A DNA stretch of 33,049 bases from positions 1 through 33,049 of the forward strand of contig WQZH01000022.1 in the NCBI GenBank assembly GCA_009780825.1, written 5' to 3'. The stretch is from Desulfobulbus sp. GTDB lineage: Bacteria > Desulfobacterota > Desulfobulbia > Desulfobulbales > Desulfobulbaceae. Of this stretch, positions 30,817 through 33,049 are shown one piece after another; positions within the stretch are counted from its first letter, which is position 1, and each line of letters begins with the position of its first letter. The position numbers and the translations under genes were made by a program. The notes below the pieces were generated by a model. The model was not told where the DNA came from, did no database searches, and was given only the letters and a program-made list of their open reading frames with translations.

Positions 30817-31763
30817 GGCGCAACATAACTAAATTCCTCCACACTGACAACATTGGGCTGGCACGTGACGCGGAAATCGCAGCCATAGCCGGTGCGCTTC
30901 CGAAATTCGCGAAAGGCGCGGTTATCCAGACGCGATGGCAGGCTAACCTCAAGGCCCATATTTTCGCCTAGCCGTTCAAAAGGTACCTCCATAATAGTAT
31001 CCGCTGACTTAAATCCCTTATATTCTTCCGAGCATTCCCAATTACCCAGCCATTGCTCACCATTGAAATCGAAGCCGTCGTGGATAAATCGGCCGATTTT
31101 CCGGATAGTGATCCACCGCAATCCATTGGGGTCGACGTGCGTTTCCCCAGCAGCCAAAGCATAAACGGTGAGACCGCCCATGGCGGCGGTAAGACCGTCA
31201 GGGGTTTTCATATCCGGAGCCAACATTTTCGAATAAGAAATGGGTTTTTCCTGAAAGGCATGCTTCTTCAATTCCTCCCAAGGCAATATCGTGTGGTCAA
31301 AAGGTGTTCCTTGTCCGGCGAACGCGCCTTCCTTTTCCAAAATCTTCGTCAACTTCTTCCTAGCGTCTGGTTTCATCAGATATTGCTCCGTGGTCAGCTC
31401 ATCCACGGCATCGCGAAAACGCTTGTACTTCATGAGCCAGTCCCAATCGATAAAGGTGGGCTCCTGACCACCGTTGCTCTCGTCATCCGGCATGACCCAG
31501 GCCCGACGGGAACGCCACTTGAGCGCGAAATCGTGCAGATACAGCCAGCCCTGGCGGTTATCAGCATTTTCCAGTTCTGCCTGGGCTGCGGCCATTTCCG
31601 GCAGACAGAGAACGAGCTTGTCTTTTGGGTTTTTCACCAGACTGAAGGCAAATTCCCGGCCCCAGTCTTCACCCCCTTGGTCGCCGATGCTCATGGTGGC
31701 GGAGCCTTCCAGCACCGTGCCGCCGCAGCTCACCGGGTCACCTTTTCTGCTCACCGCCGGCAT
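30813..31763 (-). CDS. PAAR-like / DUF6402-like protein, putative type VI secretion effector
   Basis: A 316-residue protein. I chose ATG 31763 (GGAG nine bases upstream) because the protein then begins MPAVSRKGDPVSCGGTVLEG, matching the start of PAAR tip proteins; only this ~30-residue motif is present, not a full PAAR domain. The middle is helical. The C-terminal half (about 165-316) matches what I know as DUF6402: LPWEELKKHAF, DGLTAAMGGLTVYALAAGET, WITIRKIGRFIHDGFDFNG, then FREFRKRTGYGCDF near the end. This part is homologous to the partial protein at 32486-33049. PAAR-DUF6402 proteins occur in type VI secretion contexts. Toxic activity is not proven; the coupled membrane protein suggests an effector-immunity pair. 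Confidence 0.65.
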   Translation of the reverse strand: MPAVSRKGDPVSCGGTVLEGSATMSIGDQGGEDWGREFAFSLVKNPKDKLVLCLPEMAAAQAELENADNRQGWLYLHDFALKWRSRRAWVMPDDESNGGQEPTFIDWDWLMKYKRFRDAVDELTTEQYLMKPDARKKLTKILEKEGAFAGQGTPFDHTILPWEELKKHAFQEKPISYSKMLAPDMKTPDGLTAAMGGLTVYALAAGETHVDPNGLRWITIRKIGRFIHDGFDFNGEQWLGNWECSEEYKGFKSADTIMEVPFERLGENMGLEVSLPSRLDNRAFREFRKRTGYGCDFRVTCQPNVVSVEEFSYVAP

Positions 31764-31953
31764 TTTTTGTTTCTCCTGCATCCTGCCGCCCGTTTTCCCC
31801 GTGACATCAGATCCGGGCGACGAAACGCCGCCCCTACTCCTGAATGCAGGAACATGTCATTTTCTCTGCCCTGGTCCAGGGCGGGATTATAGGAATTGGT
31901 GGAGGTAGGCATCATGCGGTCTCCAAGACGGAAATTGTCCGAGAAATGGGCAC

Positions 31954-31988
31954 AAAAAAGCCGCTTGGCCCAATACAGGTCAAACGGC
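31954..31988 (-). terminator. Intrinsic terminator of the second cassette
   Basis: On the minus strand GCCGTTTGACC pairs with GGCCAAGCGGC (one wobble, one mismatch) and is followed by six T. It lies about 35 bases after the stop of the membrane-protein gene at 32022. Between it and the PAAR-like gene (31764-31910) I see only a 19-codon frame from 31916 and a GC hairpin at 31815-31833. Confidence 0.65.
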
Positions 31989-32021
31989 GGAATACAGAGG
32001 AGAATTTGAAAAGGATCGGCG

Positions 32022-32489
32022 TTACTTTGTGGTATCCGGAGGCCGGTATTTTCTTAATTTGTCCGGACACTGACCAAGCGAGGCATGGCCCCATTGATCG
32101 ATCCAAACCTCCCGCCAGTTGAGATAGATCGGCAGGCCCTGTCGCATGCACATCTTCGCTTCGTCCTCGACCCATGTGTGCATGGCGCTTCCGCCTACCG
32201 GGCCATATATCCAAGTATTTTTCCAATCCAGACCGGGAATGCCACACACGACAAAGACCACAACCGGCACCATCATAAAGCTGATCAGGCCGGGCTTGCG
32301 CAACCAGTACCAGAGCGCAAGAGCAAGCATGACTAAGGCAAAAGCGGTATAGAGCCAGAAATCGTCCCCGTAGAAGAACTCTGAGCGAATTTGACTGTAG
32401 TCGCTTGGAACGGCGTACCACTCGATCAAGGCCAGATTCCCGGCGATCAGCACCACGGGATAGAGAATGAGGAGCAATTTTTTGATCAT
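32022..32489 (-). CDS. Small inner-membrane protein, putative immunity protein (second cassette)
   Basis: A 155-residue protein starting at ATG 32489, which overlaps the preceding stop (ATGA). Three hydrophobic helices lie in the first ~85 residues (IKKLLLILYPVVLIAGNLAL; FWLYTAFALVMLALALWYWL; GLISFMMVPVVVFVVCGIPG). A ~70-residue soluble tail follows, containing HTWVEDEAKMCMRQGLPIYL. It is not obviously similar in sequence to the 119-residue protein of the first cassette, although position, coupling and downstream repeat are the same. That is what one expects if each immunity protein matches a different toxin. The role is inferred. Confidence 0.65.
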   Translation of the reverse strand: MIKKLLLILYPVVLIAGNLALIEWYAVPSDYSQIRSEFFYGDDFWLYTAFALVMLALALWYWLRKPGLISFMMVPVVVFVVCGIPGLDWKNTWIYGPVGGSAMHTWVEDEAKMCMRQGLPIYLNWREVWIDQWGHASLGQCPDKLRKYRPPDTTK

Positions 32490-33049
32490 GGCCAATCATA
32501 GCTTTTTTCCTGAAACGACTCAACTGGATGTAATGGGGTGAGAACAAAAAAGTCTCGGCCGATATTGTATTTGTCCTGAAAACGGAGAAAATCAGATCCG
32601 GTCAGCTCAAAAAATGAAGGAGGGATGATGGTAAGAACCTTGGCGCGGAACTCCTTTTTCTCACAGCTCCAGAGATGAAAAGTTTCACCCATCTGAAAGG
32701 CGAACCGGTCATCAACATACACGCTGACCTCGGTGACGGTGATGGTGTGGCCGCCTTTCCCATTCGGCTTCACATGGCCCTTGGCCAGCGCCCGCAGGGT
32801 GAAGCCGGCCAGCGCCGCCTGCAAGCCATCCGGCCGCAGACCCTCCACCAGGCTCAGTTCCGGCATTTTCTGGCTTTTCACCGGATAGTGATTGAAATGC
32901 CAGTCATGCCACTGCTGCCAGGGCAACGCGGTATAGTCGAATGGCTCCAGATTGTTGGTTAATTTGCCTTGCCGCTGCAGATAGTCTGCGATCTGCTTCT
33001 GAGACTCCTTGTTGTAGATATTGCGCTTCTCTGTCTCCCTGTCTTTGGA
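32486..33049 (-). CDS. DUF6402-like protein, C-terminal part (cut by window edge)
   Basis: 188 codons are visible, and the frame stays open to the window edge, so the N terminus lies outside. It aligns with the C-terminal half of the PAAR-like protein of the neighbouring cassette: LPWQQWHDWHFNHYP with LPWEELKKHAF; DGLQAALAGFTLRALAKGHV with DGLTAAMGGLTVYALAAGET; VTEVSVYVDDRFAFQMGE with IRKIGRFIHDGFDFNGE; FLRFQDKYNIGRDFFV with FREFRKRTGYGCDFRV. Whether it also has a PAAR-like start cannot be seen. It is coupled by ATGA to its own membrane protein, as in the first cassette. Confidence 0.65.
   Translation of the reverse strand, partial: SKDRETEKRNIYNKESQKQIADYLQRQGKLTNNLEPFDYTALPWQQWHDWHFNHYPVKSQKMPELSLVEGLRPDGLQAALAGFTLRALAKGHVKPNGKGGHTITVTEVSVYVDDRFAFQMGETFHLWSCEKKEFRAKVLTIIPPSFFELTGSDFLRFQDKYNIGRDFFVLTPLHPVESFQEKSYDWP

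Larger units (their letters stand above)
30318..32005. repeat. Diverged ~93-bp direct repeat after each membrane-protein gene
   Basis: Copy A (30318-30410) and copy B (31911-32005) align along their whole length at roughly three-quarters identity by eye, with an identical 18-base core CACAAAAAAGCCGCTTG. Each copy begins with a start codon on the minus strand, contains an intrinsic terminator and lies downstream of a small membrane-protein gene. They mark the borders of two duplicated cassettes. Only the copies themselves, not the DNA between them, are the repeat. Confidence 0.7.
28138..33049. mobile_element. Left part of an integrative element (runs off the window)
   Basis: The stretch begins with the integrase and continues with an excisionase-like protein, overlapping small phage-style genes and two effector/immunity-like cassettes, all but the integrase on the minus strand. 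Flanking core genes (recD2 to aguA) lie only to the left. The right end and both attachment sites are not visible; the left attachment site should lie between 27971 and about 28137. There is no tRNA gene at the junction. Confidence 0.65.

Noticed and set aside
31752..31916. A possible 54-codon gene between the repeat and the PAAR-like gene
   Set aside because: Careful counting shows a stop after 19 codons (five T at 31860-31864); what remains is too short to support.

Overview
The window looks like a chromosomal stretch of a GC-rich Gram-negative bacterium, most likely a Desulfobacterota ('Deltaproteobacteria') relative. The reasons are outer-membrane proteins (a MipA/OmpV barrel and a large autotransporter), sigma-54 signalling, a V4R-domain protein, a primase remnant of a kind I associate with Desulfovibrio phages, and two short inverted-repeat elements with TCATTTCGAC ends. 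The taxonomic call is inference. I saw no rRNA, no convincing tRNA and no CRISPR array.

Layout. (1) 1-3330 is a decayed accessory region: a Toprim/primase fragment, a HigBA-like toxin-antitoxin pair with a remnant of a second toxin, a frameshifted gene cut off by an IS5-family insertion, and a second gene remnant. (2) 3336-4471 holds an AraC-type regulator convergent with a small cupin. (3) 4579-8553 (minus strand) is a compact operon of histidine kinase, NtrC-type sigma-54 activator and MipA-like outer-membrane protein. (4) Divergent from it, behind a textbook -24/-12 promoter at 8722-8737, lies an eight-gene operon (8773-15919): MtnX-like phosphatase, class III aminotransferase, alpha/beta hydrolase, two four-helix DMT half-transporters, DegT-family aminotransferase, GNAT/FemAB-like acyltransferase and arginase-fold protein. 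Nearly all its junctions overlap by 4 bases or carry strong ribosome-binding sites. (5) 16365-20217 is a self-contained autotransporter unit with its own promoter and terminator. (6) 20273-27970 carries recD2, a V4R/Cys-motif gene pair, a membrane-anchored trypsin-like protease and the agmatine-to-putrescine pair aguBA. (7) From 28138 to the right edge is an integrative element: integrase, excisionase-like protein, several overlapping small genes, and two copies of a cassette made of a DUF6402-like protein (one with a PAAR-like start) plus a small membrane protein, each cassette ended by a related repeated terminator.

How they may work together. The kinase/activator pair is the obvious candidate to switch on the divergent eight-gene operon. 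That operon resembles an arn-like envelope-modification or small-molecule pathway: an ArnB-like aminotransferase and an ArnE/ArnF-like pair of half-transporters, with extra amine-generating (class III aminotransferase, arginase-fold) and acyl-transfer steps. I do not recognise it as a described pathway, and it is my main candidate for an undescribed system. The second candidate is the tandem PAAR/DUF6402 plus membrane-protein cassettes, which look like type VI secretion effector-immunity modules carried on a mobile element.
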